A stretch of DNA of 64,000 bases from Ovis canadensis (GCF_042477335.2 NC_091246.1:14877001-14941000), one strand, 5' to 3'. Numbered from the stretch's first letter, positions 1 through 12,605 are shown. Made by a program: numbers and translations. The notes: generated by a model not told the origin, from the sequence alone.

Positions 1-59
1 TTTCTCTGTTACTGGCTGCAGAGCAAATGTCCTTGTCACGCCAACTTATCTATGTATTT

Positions 60-176
60 ACTTATTTGGCTGTACCGCGCAACTTGCAGAATCTTACTCT
101 CTCACCAAGGATAGAACCTGTTCCCCTGTAGTGGAAGCACTGAGTCCTGACCACTAGACTGCCAGGGAAATTCCCC
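60..176 (-). mobile_element. CHR-type SINE (cetartiodactyl, tRNA-derived)
   Basis: Read on the minus strand it opens with the CHR head (a gggaattccc-like start, then 'ctggcagtctagtggtcagg') and ends in the 'ctgtaccgcgcaacttg' region seen complemented here. It is a Pol III SINE with no coding capacity, moved by LINE machinery. Several substitutions suggest an old copy. The family name is from memory of the consensus. Confidence 0.7.
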
Positions 177-1684
177 TTGTCAGGCCAATTTAAGGAGTAG
201 TGCCTTTGTTTCTTTATCATTTTGTTGCAGTATAACGACCTTTCTGGTTTCCTATTCTGGCAGCCACTCTTACACTGCAGTCAGGGGATTTCTTGAGTTC
301 CATCTGCAGCATCAACCTTGGGGACAAGAAAAAAGGTAGACTAACTTCAAGAAATCATAGTTCAGTATCACAGGATTAACCGTGAATCCATATCCAAAGT
401 CTACCAATTTCTTGTTTCAGTGACTGTCCTTGCAAGAATCTCCCAAAATGGAGCTTCGTCCTGTTCTTACCCATCTTCTTAGCACAGGGTTGCTGTCCCC
501 AGTCTGATGGAAGCCCTGACACTGCCGTCTTTCTAGTCTTTATGCCTTGCATCTCCACATCCTCCAAAGTGCTGTGGCAGCCCAGCACTAGCATGTGCCC
601 TCCCCTCTGCAAGGGATCTCAAAGCCCTCCCTTTATATCAAGTGTGGGGAATAAAAGTCAGTTCCTTTCATAGCATAAATTGGATTTGGGCTTGCAAGTG
701 TCTGCTGGCTGAGTGTTGTCATGACAGAAGAAAATGGCATGTCTAGATGAGAGTGGAACAGATGTCTCCTTCCAACTTGGGAATCTATGGATTCAGTGGA
801 AACATATAATGAAAATTATAGATGCTCTCCTGGCATGACTGAATCCAGAGAGACAGTGTTTCCCAGAGTATTATAAGAACTTATTCCATTTCTGTAGTGT
901 CCAGGTTTGCCTTTTTAAAAATATCCCTATTCGTGGAAAATTCTTACCCATAAAACCATATGCAGATAAAGACAATGTATTTCCAGACACTACAAATCAA
1001 TCTGTTTAAACCACTGGTCTTTCTCAGCCCCCTTTTCTGCCTCATTACCACCATTTGGAAAAAAAAAAAAAGAATTTCAGCTTGTGGCATCATTTTGGTA
1101 ACTTCTATTGCTTCTAAACTGGGTTGTACTATTTTGAAAAACAAAAAAAGTATTTTACCCAGACTTATTTTCCTTGTCAACTGCCTTCGCCACAAAAGAC
1201 TAAATTCGTCTCTATTATAAATAGAGCTCAGTTACAGAGACGTTTTACTGGCTACCTTAAAAGAAGCATGGTTACTTTAATGAGCAGAATAATCTGAAAG
1301 TTTTGTTTTCTTCATTTTCCGACCCTTTTGCAAATTAAAAGAAGTCCTTCATTCAAAATAATGTAAAAATGTCTATAATATAAAATTGTATAACTCTTTA
1401 AGCATCTGAAGAGGAAGACACAAATACTCAGCCCCGAGTCAGCTTTCAGTGTGATGATATGAAAAGAACACTTGGCAAACCTGGTACTAGTTCTTAGTCA
1501 CTAATTGTTATGAAGTTTGATTCTTTGTGCTTGAGCTGTTTGTCTGCAATATGTGGATAATAATTTCTCCCCCTTATGCACTTGTAACAGAGCTCCTGGG
1601 CAGTAATATTTAAGAAAATGTGTTGAAGAGTATGAAGGGCCATTTTAAAATATAAAATTTCAGCACAGCATAGTAAAGAAAGCA
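177..1684. other. Unassigned non-coding stretch
   Basis: No gene, RNA or repeat family that I recognise. Short open frames (for example 376-612 minus and 960-1220 plus) lack family resemblance. There is a short A-run near 1060-1071. Confidence 0.5.
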
Positions 1685-1868
1685 CAGGTCTGCTGTCAGC
1701 CTATGCAGTGCATACTAGGTTTATCAAATAACAAGCTGTGTGACTTGCCTAAGTTAGTTAACCTCTCTGAGCTTTGAATTCCTGATCTGTAAATATAAAA
1801 CCTTTCTGGGTAATTGTGAGCATGGAAAGAGAGCGCAAAACAAGTGTTCAGTGATTAGCTCGTATTCC
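1685..1868 (+). mobile_element. MIR SINE (ancient)
   Basis: The core 'gctgtgtgacttgcctaagt' followed by 'ttaacctctctgagc' is the conserved MIR central domain, then a diverged right half with 'tgtaaatataaaacc'. It is a mammalian-wide fossil SINE with no open frame. Confidence 0.75.
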
Positions 1869-2372
1869 TTTTCTCCCCTGAACAAGTCATTCCTGTTTGT
1901 ATATCCGAGCTATAAATATCCTGGAGGTTTCCCTGGCCCAGGCACTTTTGGAACATTTGACTCAATAGACTTTCTCCTTTTTTTTTTATGAAAAAAGTTG
2001 ATACTTTGGGTAGGCTTGTGGTTCTCCATGTCATTAAGTTCAGAAATAAATTTGCTCAACCACAAACTCCCCATCTTGCTCCAAAGGCAGCTCAGGTTTT
2101 CTGTCTGCACATTAAGTAGAGTGTATTCTTGCCTGCAAGGAGCATTCCTGTCCCTTCAGTCAGGGCCCAGGGCCCAGGTGGGGCTCAGGCCTGAGCAATT
2201 TTAAATGTATTCACTTTCTATGAATTTTCTTCACTTTCCTCAGAAAGGCCCGAAGTCTCTTGCAGCTCAGTGTGGCATGGCCTTAAGTCAGCATGTGCAA
2301 AGTTGAATGAAGGCAGGGAGGTACCAAACGGGTATTGCAGGGGCATCAAGAAGACCATGGAGAATAAGGAAT
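1869..2372. other. Unassigned non-coding stretch
   Basis: I see no gene or repeat family. It contains a T-run at about 1978-1987 and CC/GG-rich sequence near 2160-2200. Confidence 0.45.
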
Positions 2373-2634
2373 TTGTTGCTGTTCAGTCACTAAGTCGTGT
2401 GTGACCCTTTGCGACCCCATGAACTGCAGCAAGCCCTGGAACAATTCCCTGTCTTTCACTCTCTCCAAAAGTTTGCTCAAACTCATGTCCATTGAGTCAG
2501 TGATGCTATCTAACCATTTCATCCTCTGTCGCCCCATTCTCCTCTTGCCCTCTCTCTTTCCTAGCATCAGGGTCTTTTCCAATGAGTCTGCTCTTTGCAT
2601 CAGGTGGTCAAAGTACTGGAGCTTCAGCATCAGA
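2373..2634 (-). mobile_element. BovB LINE 3' fragment
   Basis: The minus strand carries the BovB C-terminal coding and 3' end. The translated fragment (2346-2630, minus) shows LMLGKREGKRRMGRQRMKW and [12 protein letters not shown], typical of the BovB ORF C-terminus. It is truncated at its 5' end and keeps only about 260 bp. BovB is an RTE-clade non-LTR retrotransposon abundant in ruminants. Confidence 0.9.
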
Positions 2635-3435
2635 GCAGGGAATGGCAGCTCTCAGTTTAGCTGGTGGTTGCCAGATAAGAATGCAGGCCCAGTTTTACTA
2701 TATACTTTTTATTTTCCCCAAGAAAAGCCACAAGTCTGAAGTTTCATGTGATATTTTCCCATTTTTTACATGTTGGCAGCTGATCCTCATTACTCTCCAA
2801 CTCTGTAGAGATTAGAGTTGTCCCATTGACAACATGTTTATCTTCTGATATGCAGTGCCAGCCTGTAGGCCACTAGTCACTCTATGGTCCTGGAGACACC
2901 ACCTTTATCTGCATGAACTTAGGCCACTTAGAAGCATAATCACCTTGAAATGAAAAAGCCACAAAACCCCCCATAAGATAAGATTTTAGCTCTGAAATTA
3001 TCTAATATCTTTGCTGTTCTTGACTAGGAATATTTTTCTAAAAGCTTAAGAAAAGGTAACCCTCCTTGATCATTATCTCTTGATAAAAATTATAGTTTCA
3101 AACCATGTTCATATAAGACTAAAGCACTTATGAGTAATTCATCTATGCATGCAGGCTCCAAACAGCAGAATGTTTTTGGAATGGGACAGAGAAATCTTGC
3201 CCAGATATGATTTGCTTCTGCATTAAGTTCTTCTGACTTGAAGACCCATCTAGGATCAGTCGTTTGCAGATTGAAAACATAGTTGGAGTAGAGTCCTCGG
3301 GCCGTCTATGGAGGCAAGCCGGTTTTGGACTCTGTTCCCTCCACCCACTTAGATCAGGTAGAAGGAGAGGAGAGTCACTCCTCTAGATAGGGGTGATCGG
3401 GAGAAATGCAGCTGATAGCCAATTCTTTCTTTAGA
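2635..3435. other. Unassigned non-coding stretch
   Basis: No gene or repeat family recognised between the BovB fragment and the next SINE. Confidence 0.45.
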
Positions 3436-3699
3436 ATACCAGTGCTGGAACTCTTGCCTGGAGAATCCCATGGACGGAGGAGCCTGGTAGGCTGCAGTCC
3501 ATGGGGTCGCTAAGAGTTGGACACGACTGAGCGACTTCACTTTGACTTTTCACTTTCCTGCATTGGAGAAGGCATTGGCAACCCACTCCAGTGCTCTTGC
3601 CTGGAGAATCCCAGGGACGGGGGAGCCTGGTGGGCTGCCATCTCTGGGGTCGCAGAGTCGGACACGACTGAAGTGACTTAGCAGCAGCAGCAGCAGCAG
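3436..3699 (+). mobile_element. BOV-A2 SINE (dimeric) with (GCA)n tail
   Basis: Two related BovA monomers in tandem: the first around 3440-3540, the second from about 3566 ('ggagaaggcattggcaaccc') to the tail. Each has 'ttgcctggagaatccca' and 'tcggacacgactga'-like boxes. It ends in about six GCA triplets (3681-3699), the usual BOV-A2 tail and a common bovine microsatellite source. Confidence 0.93.
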
Positions 3700-3742
3700 A
3701 TGGAAGAGAAGATGTATTCTTGGAAACAGTCTAATTCAATTC

Positions 3743-3801
3743 ACAGTCCAAGGGGTTGCAAAGAGTCGGCCATGACTGAGCGACTATGCGCAAGCACAGG
3801 C
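3743..3801 (+). mobile_element. Bov SINE/BovB tail fragment
   Basis: About 60 bp matching the shared BovA/BovB end: 'ggggttgcaaagagtcggc' then 'catgactgagcgac'. Too short to tell whether it came from Bov-tA, BOV-A2 or BovB. Confidence 0.7.
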
Positions 3802-5039
3802 ACACAACCTTGACTTGTTGCACTTGCCAGTTTCCATCGTGTAAGTGTTTCCACCATGGCAATTTCATGTTCAAATGAGACATCACTGAGCAAAGAAGTG
3901 AGAATAGATATGCACACTTGGCTCTCTCCAGTGGTGTCAGCTGGCCCAATTCTCACCTCTACAGCCAATATTTTTCTTTCTTCCTTACTCCAACATTTCT
4001 CTCCCTGTAATGCCAAACCAATGCCTAAGGATGTTTGCTGTATCAAACACCTGATTGAATTAAAAGCATTCTTGTATTATCTAAGAGTTCAAAATGTATT
4101 TCAAAAATAAGTAAGACAATAAACACACTTTCCTCCGTCCTGTCCTTTTAAAACCTTACCTCTTTCATTGATTTGTATTTTTAATCATTTCTTAAGTTTT
4201 TATTTTTTAAAACCTTACGTATTCTCTTATTTCACTAGATGGTGCTAGATATAGTTTAGACTTAGGGCAAGTATCAGCTCAGAAATCTGGGAGTCCTCTG
4301 AGGAACACATTTCTTCTTATAACCAAAAGTTGTCATCAAACTGAAATTGGGATATTCCAATTTACTTTCTGATTTTCTTTGCCTTTGTCTGTGGGGCTGG
4401 TGAAAGCTTCTCACTAAGAAACATTGTCCTTTGTCACTTTTAAGCATTATTTTCCCCGGTGGTGGAAGGTGCTTTAAATTTTCTCTGGTCATGAAGTCCT
4501 TGTCATATATTTTGTATGTTTGAGCTCTGCCACAAGTCACACTTCATCTGGAAGATGTCTCTGTCCCCTGCTCTGTGACCACTCCTTAATCTTTATCCTT
4601 TGGGTGCCAACATTCTCTGTCCCTATAGTTTCACTTCTGCAGAATATGAGCTGCAGAATATGTTGCTGAAATAGTTCAAGAGGATTCATAAGGATTTGAA
4701 ATTCTAAAAACCTCATCCAGTACTTATCGTTTAGGAGGAAATGTATAAGCTCTTCTATGTATTTCATTTTGTTTTCATCATTAATACACAGGAAGTTAGC
4801 ATTTTAACTCAACTTCTCTGGTGTTTTTTTGTAATCTCCATTCTCAAGAGATACATAGAGAACCTCCCGAAAGAAAGGATTAAAAACCTTATCAGCAGCA
4901 TTTTACACCTGTAAAATAGTCATTGATCATTTTCACTGTTAGCCACAATGATATGTAGGCCTATTAATCAAGTGTCATTAAGTTAAAAAGTTAATTCTAC
5001 ATTAAGCAGAGAAATGAAGAAAAAACTATTAACATTGAC
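3802..5039. other. Unassigned non-coding stretch
   Basis: AT-rich sequence with short frames on both strands that overlap one another and resemble no family. I see no gene, RNA or clear repeat. Confidence 0.45.
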
Positions 5040-5155
5040 TGTGTCTTTTCAACCACTCTATTGCCCCCATGGAGAAGCCATGTTTTACTTGCAATTGTAT
5101 CCCCCAGTAGAGTACCAGTTATGTAGGAGATGATCAATAATAGCTGCTACATTAA
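5040..5155 (+). mobile_element. L2 or MIR3 3'-end fragment
   Basis: 'gtatcccccagtagagtacc' followed by 'gatcaataatagctgctac' follows the order of L2/MIR3 3' ends (a 'tatccccagtgcc' box, then a 'caataaa' tail). Diverged. Confidence 0.45.
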
Positions 5156-5199
5156 TTGTTAGGTTGTACACTTTTAAATACTACCCCAATTATTCTTTT

Positions 5200-5335
5200 T
5201 AATTCTAGGAGAAAGCCACCGTTATACCCATACTGTCCCAAAGAATGAGGGCATGGATTCTCAGAGACTTGTCCTTAAGTCCCACAGGTAACATAAGCAA
5301 AAGGGCTGGGATTTTATCCCAGGTTTGATTCCAAA
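5200..5335 (-). mobile_element. MIR SINE (ancient), reverse orientation
   Basis: Order on the plus strand: 'tactgtcccaaagaatgagg', a diverged 'cagagacttgtccttaagtc' core, 'gggctgggattttatcccag', as in a complemented MIR. Confidence 0.5.
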
Positions 5336-5659
5336 AACCATCATTTTACTGATTTTATGAAGATTAAATATTAGGTCATCTGGAATTATTTCAGGTCCTG
5401 AAACCTGGGGGAGAATTACAAATGCTTATTGGCTTTTCTTTTTTGGAAAAAAATATAGCTAAATGTTATGGCCAATAGAAATGGTATAGCACTTAATTTT
5501 GATAACCGGATCTTTATGTTGTTGACATAAATATCATTCTCCCTACCTAAAGGGATGAAGCATTTTACTTCATATCTTGCAAATCCTCACAACTGACTAT
5601 AAAAGAATTCTTTAAAACGGAAACATTGAAGAGTACTTGACCCATCAAAGAAGCCACAT

Positions 5660-5945
5660 TGATCAATAATTCAGTCTCCTTATATGTTATAGGCTCAGAG
5701 CATCTCTTTATTTTTGAGTCAGTTTCAGTAGTTTGTGTTTTTCCTAGGAATTTGCCCATTTCATCTAAATTGTCTCATTTTAGGGCCTACAGTTGTTTAG
5801 AGTATTGTAATCTTTTTATTTCCCTAAGGTCAGTAGTAATGTCCCCCTTTTCATTCCTGATTTTTAATCATCTTTCTTTTTCCCTGGTCACTCTAGCTAA
5901 ATGTTGTCAATTTTGTTGATCCTTCTAAGGACTTACATTCCAGCA
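5660..5945 (-). mobile_element. L1 ORF2 fragment, antisense
   Basis: The plus strand shows 'aaggtcagtagtaatgtccc' and 'ctagctaaatgttgtcaatt' then 'ttgttgatccttctaa', landmarks of the reverse complement of mammalian L1 ORF2. Reading frame is lost. Confidence 0.75.
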
Positions 5946-6785
5946 GGGGAGAATGAAAAAACAAAATAGTTTGAGAAGGTCCTAAGTTCTGTGCAGAAAA
6001 TGAGCAAGGAGAGGTGATAGAGAAGGAATGAATGGATAATGAGGGCAAGGCCCTCTTCAGGCAGCATGTTTGGAGAAGGTAGTGTTTTAGTTAATCTAGG
6101 AAGAAAGAGAAGGGGTTTATTGGAGGACGCTGAGAAAGATGGAATAACCTGGCCAAGGGGTGTTAACATGGAAAAAGCTTGGTATATTCAAGGAAGGGAA
6201 AAGCTGGAGGCAGAAAGGTACAGACAAGGTTGGAGAGCTAGTAGGGCTGATTAAACGGAGCCTTTGATGTCCTGATGAGGACCCTGGGTTTTATTATCAG
6301 TGCCATGTTTGTGTGGGTTTCAAAAGGTGACTAACAAGATCGGATACATTTCAAAAATTTCTCTCTAGCTACTACGTGAGAATAAGTATAAAGAAGGAAG
6401 ATGAGAACAGTTAGAGGTCTACTACGGTTGTTCGGCTAAGAGTTGATCGGGGCTTGAAGTGGGAAGGGGTGGTGGTAGAATTAGGAATTGTCTACCTAGT
6501 TTGTGATGAGATCTCTAGCCTATTGCTGGAAAAGTAAATAGATTATAGTTTATGAAGTCAGACTGGCAGGCTGACTTTAGAGGGATATGGCATAGAGGAA
6601 GGGTGGATCAATAGATGGACAGGTGGAAGGAAGGAAACGAGATAGGTAAGTAGATCAGTAGGTGGATATGCTCCATGCCTTAAACTTTTACATTGTTATC
6701 AAGTAGGATTTTAAAATGGCATGGTAAGATGCCCAGATTTGTATTTTTGTGAGCTGCAGTTCTCTGGGGGCTTATATAATACCAT
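5946..6785. other. Unassigned; possible ancient interspersed repeat
   Basis: From about 6110 to 6400 the order 'ggccaaggggtg', 'gaccctgggttttatt', 'aggtgactaacaagatcgga' resembles a common mammalian fossil repeat, but I cannot name the family. Around 6600-6665 there is a degenerate GGAT/GGTA-like tetranucleotide stretch. The 71-codon frame at 6039-6254 has no recognisable relative. Confidence 0.35.
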
Positions 6786-6972
6786 TGTTTAGTTGCTTAG
6801 TCATATCCGACTCTTTTGTGACCCCATGGACTGAAGCCCACCAGGCTCCTCTGTCCATGGGATTTCCCAGGCAAGAGTTCCTTTTCCAGGGGATTTTTCC
6901 CAACCCCAGGATTGAACCAACATCTCCTGCATTGGCAGGTGGATTCTTTACCACTGAGCCACTAGGAAGCCC
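6786..6972 (-). mobile_element. Bov-tA SINE
   Basis: On the minus strand it starts with a tRNA-derived head (complement of 'attctttaccactgagccac') and continues into the BovA body (complement of 'tccgactcttttgtgacccc'). The head supplies the Pol III promoter; the 3' part is shared with BovB, which moves it. Confidence 0.93.
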
Positions 6973-7059
6973 ATGTAATACCTCGTTGTACCTATATTAT
7001 GCACAAGTGGTATGAAGACATTCCTGTGCATTTGTGCGGCTTATTTAGGTTTTATTTTA

Positions 7060-7165
7060 AGTTGAATCTTATTTTTAAAATGTTTGAGGACACTATCTTA
7101 TTACTGTCTTTTCATTAGGATGCCTTGCCTATGGTATGGACTCCATAAATACTTGTTGAATTTAA
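7060..7165 (+). mobile_element. L2 3'-end fragment
   Basis: Ends in 'actccataaatacttgttga', the typical L2/MIR3 terminal motif, preceded by a diverged 'gaggacactatctt' box. Confidence 0.5.
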
Positions 7166-7229
7166 AGTAATTGGAGCCAGTCGGAAAACTAGCCTCAGCT
7201 GATGCACTTTGAAACACATATTGATTGAT

Positions 7230-7348
7230 GCTGTTTCTTCCTCCCCATCCTGCTGCTTTCCTTCTCTCCCTCCCTGACTCTCTCTCTCCCTCCATCTTTT
7301 TCCCCCGCTTCTTCCGCCCCCTTCTTTCTTTCCCTCCTTTCTTCCATA
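7230..7348. repeat. Pyrimidine-rich low-complexity tract
   Basis: C and T only over most of its length on the plus strand, imperfect CTTC/CCCT units. The minus-strand frames over it (Glu/Arg/Lys-rich) are artefacts of the GA-rich complement. Confidence 0.9.
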
Positions 7349-9094
7349 TCTCTGTTTTTTTGACTCACTCCTTTCTGGGATTGGAAGTCTAACATCTCAC
7401 TGATATCCCAGTGTTTGGTTTGCTATAGTCTAGTCAGTAGACCTTTAAGTTTGGGGCAAGGAATATTTTTATAACAACCGATAAATCTGTAAAAATCATT
7501 GGAGTTACATTCTCAGCTATTCTCTCCTGTGTTCAGAGACATCATCATGCAGGCTGCTGTTGGTCTGAAGAGATCTGTGAGTGAAACTTATTTTTTCAAT
7601 GTTCTTGAAGCAGAAAAAAGCATCATCCCAGTTGCCCAGTGAAAAATGTACCAATTGTATTAATATATGGCTTCAGTATTCTTAAATGAATTTCCAAGCT
7701 GATATATAGATACATTTTTTAGAAATATATATCATTCCTAATTTGAAATGGAATCCTTTCAGTCTGAGGGTCAGTTTGACCCTGAAGGTGTTTCTGAGCA
7801 TCAGTTTATAAATGTTCAAGTCTATACTTCAAATGCAACTTAGAAATGATGATGGAACATCTTGCTATGACTGTTACCATAAGTAGAAGTCACTCCAGTA
7901 GACGAACTCCGGCGACATCAGTTCTTTGAATATGCCCTGGCCCCATGTATACAGACTCAGTTTTTCTCGTCCTTGCTAAAAGACATAATTGTGAAGGATT
8001 GTGAGAAAAGCCAGGGTCCTCTTTCACCTGTGTTTCCCCTTTAAATCATAGCTCTCTGAAGCATGAGAGATGGGACCTGAGGCAGACCCCAGGTTGGGCT
8101 TGGCCAGTGCCAAGCCATGGATGAAAGGCCAGGAGGTGGAGTGCCCAGGAGAACACTTGCCTTCTTGCCCATGTCTGAGCTGACAGCACCTCTCAGTGAG
8201 GGCAAGGGAATGTGAACTTGGTGAGCAAAGGCATTGCGGGGCTGCCTTTCCTGTTCTTTCCTGGCATGCCACTTATATAGGAGGCAAAAATTCTTTTTTG
8301 TAACTCGGAAGAATTTTTGAGTTATCCAGAATGGGTGATATAGAGCCTGCTCAGGATAAGAGGTGAAGAAAATGGATGAAGGTTTACCTAATAAAGGAAA
8401 ATAGTCATTGTCCTCTTATTTCCTCTGGCAGCACTCACCGTACAACTGTTGTCCGTGTCTTCATAATGGAAACATTTTTAAGGCTGTTTAAAAATTGTCT
8501 GGGAAGTGCCCTAAAGATAAGCAGACCGAAGTAAATAAACAAACATATCCATGTTTAGAAGGTAATTTAAGATTGTTTCTATATAGAGACTTAAAGAAAC
8601 AGATATTGATGATATGTTTAAAAGAAAAACAGTACTTATGTTACCTGGGTGTTTTATCCTGAAGGATCTGGGCCATGCCCCACATTCCCCCAAAGGGTAT
8701 ATCATGGAATGTGCGCTTAAACTTGGTGGGGTCCTGCAACAGTAGTTTGCCAAAAGTATCCCCTTGTTCTAGGCCAGAGGCAGGTTATAGGATGGCCTCT
8801 TCTCTCCCGTTGGTTTCCCCACTGCAATAGCAGATGCCCCCATCAAGACCATTTGGCAGCACAATAGAGGGAAGCATGCCAGCAAAGCTCCCACAGTGTT
8901 TATGGTGCCAGCTGCTTCCTTGGGATCCGGCAGAGTTTCATCTTCTTTTGTTTGGGATTTTCTTGGCGCTCGTGCTAATTTCTTGAAGGTTGTAAAAAGG
9001 ATGAGATATTTCCACATCTGCAGCTACCAGCGCTTGCTCAGTGGAAAATGATGAGAAATTGTTTGGTTACTTCTGTAGGAAGCCAAAGGCACGG
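7349..9094. other. Unassigned non-coding stretch
   Basis: No gene or repeat family recognised. The section near 8,040-8,280 is more GC-rich than its surroundings and has an 82-codon minus-strand frame without recognisable domains. Repeat density is unusually low for this window, so it may be old unique sequence. Confidence 0.45.
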
Positions 9095-9258
9095 GTCTAT
9101 AGCACTTTACAAAGTGTTCTCACGCCTAGTGTTTGGCTGCAATCTTGGCAAGCCTGGGAAGTACACACCACTTGTACCAGCAGTTAACAAGGGCTAATAA
9201 GTTGATTAGCCCGGGGCAATTTAACTAGTGAGCAGCAGAGTCAGAACTCAAACCCAAG
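9095..9258 (-). mobile_element. MIR SINE, reverse orientation
   Basis: Complemented MIR order: 'gcccggggcaatttaactag', then 'gagcagcagagtcagaactc', 'aaacccaagac'. It ends abruptly at a T-run where an antisense L1 inserted, which dates the MIR as older. Confidence 0.65.
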
Positions 9259-10592
9259 ACTTTTTTTTTTTTTTTTAGTAAAATTTATTTCTTAGAGCAG
9301 TTTAAGGTTCATAGCAAAACTGAACAGAAAGTACAGGAAATGCACATATACCCCTGTCCCTACACATGTGCAGTCTTCCTCACTGTCAGCATCCTTGGTT
9401 GCTCCAGAGTGGTACATTTGTTGCAGCTGATGAAGTACCTTGGCGCATCCTTCACTTCATTATCACCCGAAGTCTATAGTCTACATTAGGGTTCACTAAC
9501 GGTTTTGTACATTATTTGGTTTTGACAAATGTATAATGATATGTGTTCACCCTTGTAGTATCATATAGAATAGTTCCACTGCCTCCCTCCTAAATTCTCC
9601 ATGTGGTGCCTATTCATTCTTTCCCCTCCCCTAACCCTTGGAAACCACTAATATTTTTCCTATCTCCAATGTTTGTCCTTTTCCATAATGTCATAACTTA
9701 TATAATGTGTAGCTTCTCAGATCAGCATCTTTAGCTTAGTAATATGTATTTAAGTTTCCTACATGTCTTTTCATAGTTTGATAGGTTGTTTCTTTTTAGT
9801 GCTGAATAATATTCCATTGTCTGTATATACGACAGTTTATTCATCTGCTAAAGCACATCTTGGTTGCTTCCAAGTTTTGGCAGTTATGAAATCAGCTGCT
9901 GTGAACATTCATGTGCAGGTTTTTGCATGGATGTAAATTTCAACTCTGGGTAAATAACTAAGAGTATGATTGCCAGATTATATGTTAAGAGTATACTGAG
10001 TTTTGTAAGAAACTACCAAACTGTCTTCAAAAGTGGCTGTATTATTATTTTGCATTCTCACGAGGAATGAAAAATAGTTCCTCTTGTTCCATATTCTTGT
10101 CAGCATTTGATGATGTCAAGGTTCCAGATTTTGGCCATTCTAATAGGTTTGTAATGGTATCTCATTGTCGTTTTAATTTTCAGTTTCTAATAGCATATGA
10201 TATGCACATCTTTTCATATGCCTGCTTGCCATCTGTATATCTTCTTTGGTAAGGTGTCTGTTCAGGTCTTTTGCCCAGTGTTAAGCCAGGCTGTTTATTT
10301 TCTTATTGTTAAGTTGTGTGTACTTTGTATAATAGTCCTTAGTCAGCTGTGTCTTTTATTAACTCTTTTTTTCCCCAGTTTGTTGCTTTTCTTCTCATTC
10401 TCTTAACATTGTCTCTGGTATAGCAGAAGTTTTCAATTTTAATAAATTCCAACTTATCAATTCTTTCTTTCATGGATTGTGCCTTGGTATTATATCTAAA
10501 AAGTCATCACCATGACCAGGGTCATATAGGTTTCCTTTGTTATTTTGAGGAGTTTTGTAGTTTTGCATTTTACATTTAGGCCTATGATCCTC
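9259..10592 (-). mobile_element. Old L1 3' end, antisense
   Basis: Starts with a T-run (complement of the poly-A tail) at about 9261-9276 and reads through a long L1 3' UTR in reverse, with landmarks 'cattatcacccgaagtctat', 'ttgacaaatgtataatgata', 'ttccattgtctgtatatac', 'tttggccattctaatagg' and 'aaaaagtcatcaccatgac'. It fits an L1MA/L1MB-age copy. It breaks at about 10592, where a younger L1 is inserted. Confidence 0.85.
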
Positions 10593-11167
10593 TATTTTTT
10601 TTTCTTCTTATTGAAATACAGTCTATTTATAATGTTGTATTAGTTTGTAGTGTACAGCAAAGGTTTTCAGTTATATGTACATGTATACATATACATATCC
10701 TTTTTAATATTTTTTCATTATGGTTTATTACAGAATATTGAATATAGTTCCTTATGCTATACAGTAGAATCTGTGTTTATCTATTTTATATATAGTAGTT
10801 TGTATCTGTTAATCCCAAATTCCTAATTTATCCCTCCCCTAGCCCCTTTCCCCTTTGGTAACCATAAGTTTGTTTCTGTGTTTGTGAGTCTATTTTTGTT
10901 TTGTAGATAAGTTCATTTATATCATATTTTAGATTCTACGTATAAGTGATATCATATGATATTTGTCTTCTCTTTCTGACACTTCACTTAGTGTGATAAT
11001 CTCGAGGTCCATCCATGTTGCTACAGATGGCATTATATAATTCTTTTTTATGGTCAAGTAGTATTCCATTATGTATATATACCACATCTTCTTTATCCGT
11101 TCATCTGTCAGTGAATATTTAGGTTGCTTTTATGTCTTGGTTATTGTAAGTAGTGCTGCTTTGAATA

Positions 11168-11629
11168 TTGCCAACAAAGGTCCATCTAGTCAAAGCTATG
11201 GCTTTTCCAGTAATCATGTACAGATGTGAGAGTTGGACTATAAAGAAAGCTGAGAACCGAAGAATTGATGCTTTGAACTGTGATGTTGGAGAAGACTCTT
11301 GAGAGTCCTTTGGACTGCAAGGAGATCCCACCAGTCCATCCTAGAGGAAATCAGTCCTGAATATTCACTGGAAGGACTGATGCTGAAGCTGAAACTCCAA
11401 TACTTTGGTGAAGAACTGACTCATTTGAAAAGACCCTGATGCTGGAAAAAATTGAAGGTGGGAGGAGAAAGATACAATAGAGGGTGAGATGGTTGGATAG
11501 CATCACTGACTCTATGGACATAAGTTTGAGTAAGCTCTGGGAGTTGGTGATGGACAAGGAAGCCTGGTGTGCTGCAGTCTGTGGGGTCACAAAGAGTCAG
11601 ACACGACTGAGAGACTGAACTGAATTGAG
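11168..11629 (+). mobile_element. BovB LINE 3' fragment inside L1
   Basis: Begins inside the BovB C-terminal coding region ('ttgccaacaaaggtccatct') and ends at 'gagactgaactgaattga'. L1 sequence resumes immediately with 'ttggggtacatgtatc'. The junctions share a short 'ga(a/g)tattg' direct repeat, a plausible TSD. Frameshifts and missing bases break the frame. Confidence 0.92.
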
Positions 11630-12132
11630 TATTGGGGTACATGTATCTTTTTGAATTAGAATTTTCTCTGGATGTATGTCCACAAGGGGGATTGCTGGAT
11701 CATATGGCAACTCTATGTTTAGTTTTTTGAGGAACCTCCATACAGTTTTCGGTAGTGGCTACACCAATTTACATTCTTTTGAAGAGTGTAGGAGGGTTCC
11801 CTTTACTCCACACCCTTTCCAGCATTTGTAAACATGTTAACAGTGGCCATTCTGACTGATTTGAGGTGGTACCTCAATGTAGTTTTGGTTTGCATTTCTG
11901 TAATAATTAGTGATGCTGAGCATATTTTTCCTGTGCCTATTGGTCATTGGTATGTGTTCTTTGGAGAAATGTCCATTTAGGTCTTATGCACAGTTTTTGA
12001 TTGGGTTGTTGTTACTGAGTTGTATGAGCTGTTCGTGTATTTTGGAAATCAGCCCCTTGTCAGTCATGTAGTCTACAAATATTTTCTCCCATTCTGAAGG
12101 CTGTCTTTTTGTTTTATTTAGGCTTCCTTTGC

Positions 12133-12605
12133 ATATTAAAAAGCAGAGACATTACTTTGTCAACAAAGGTCCGTCTAGTCAAGGCTATGGTTTTTCCAGT
12201 AGTCATGTATGGATGTGAGAGTTGGACTGTGAAGAAAGCTGAGTGCCGAAGAATTGATGCTTTTGAACTGTGGTGTTGGAGAAGACTCTTTATCCAACCA
12301 GTCCATCCTAAAGGAGATCAGTCCTGAATATTCATTGGAAGGACTGATGTTGAAGCTGAAACTCCAATACTTTGGCGACCAGATATGAAGAGCTGACTCA
12401 TTTGAAAAGACCCTCATTCTGGGAAAGATTGAGGGCAGGAGGAGAAGGGGATGACAGAGGATGAAACGGTTGGATGGCATCACCAATACAATACACATGG
12501 GTTTGGGTAGACCCCGGGAGTTGGTGATGGACAGGGAGACCTGGCATGCTGTGGTTCATGGGGTCGCAAAGAGTCAGACATGACTGAGCGACTGAACTGA
12601 ACTGA
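12133..12605 (+). mobile_element. BovB LINE 3' fragment inside L1
   Basis: Starts at 'atattaaaaagcagagacat', slightly further upstream in BovB than the previous copy, and ends in the (CTGAA)n-like tail 'gactgaactgaactgaac'. About 25 bp are missing near 12290 (between 'agaagactct' and 'ccaaccagtcc'). L1 continues on both sides. Confidence 0.92.

Noticed and set aside
8024..8272. 82-codon minus frame in a GC-richer stretch
   Set aside because: No start context, splice pattern or domain that supports a gene.
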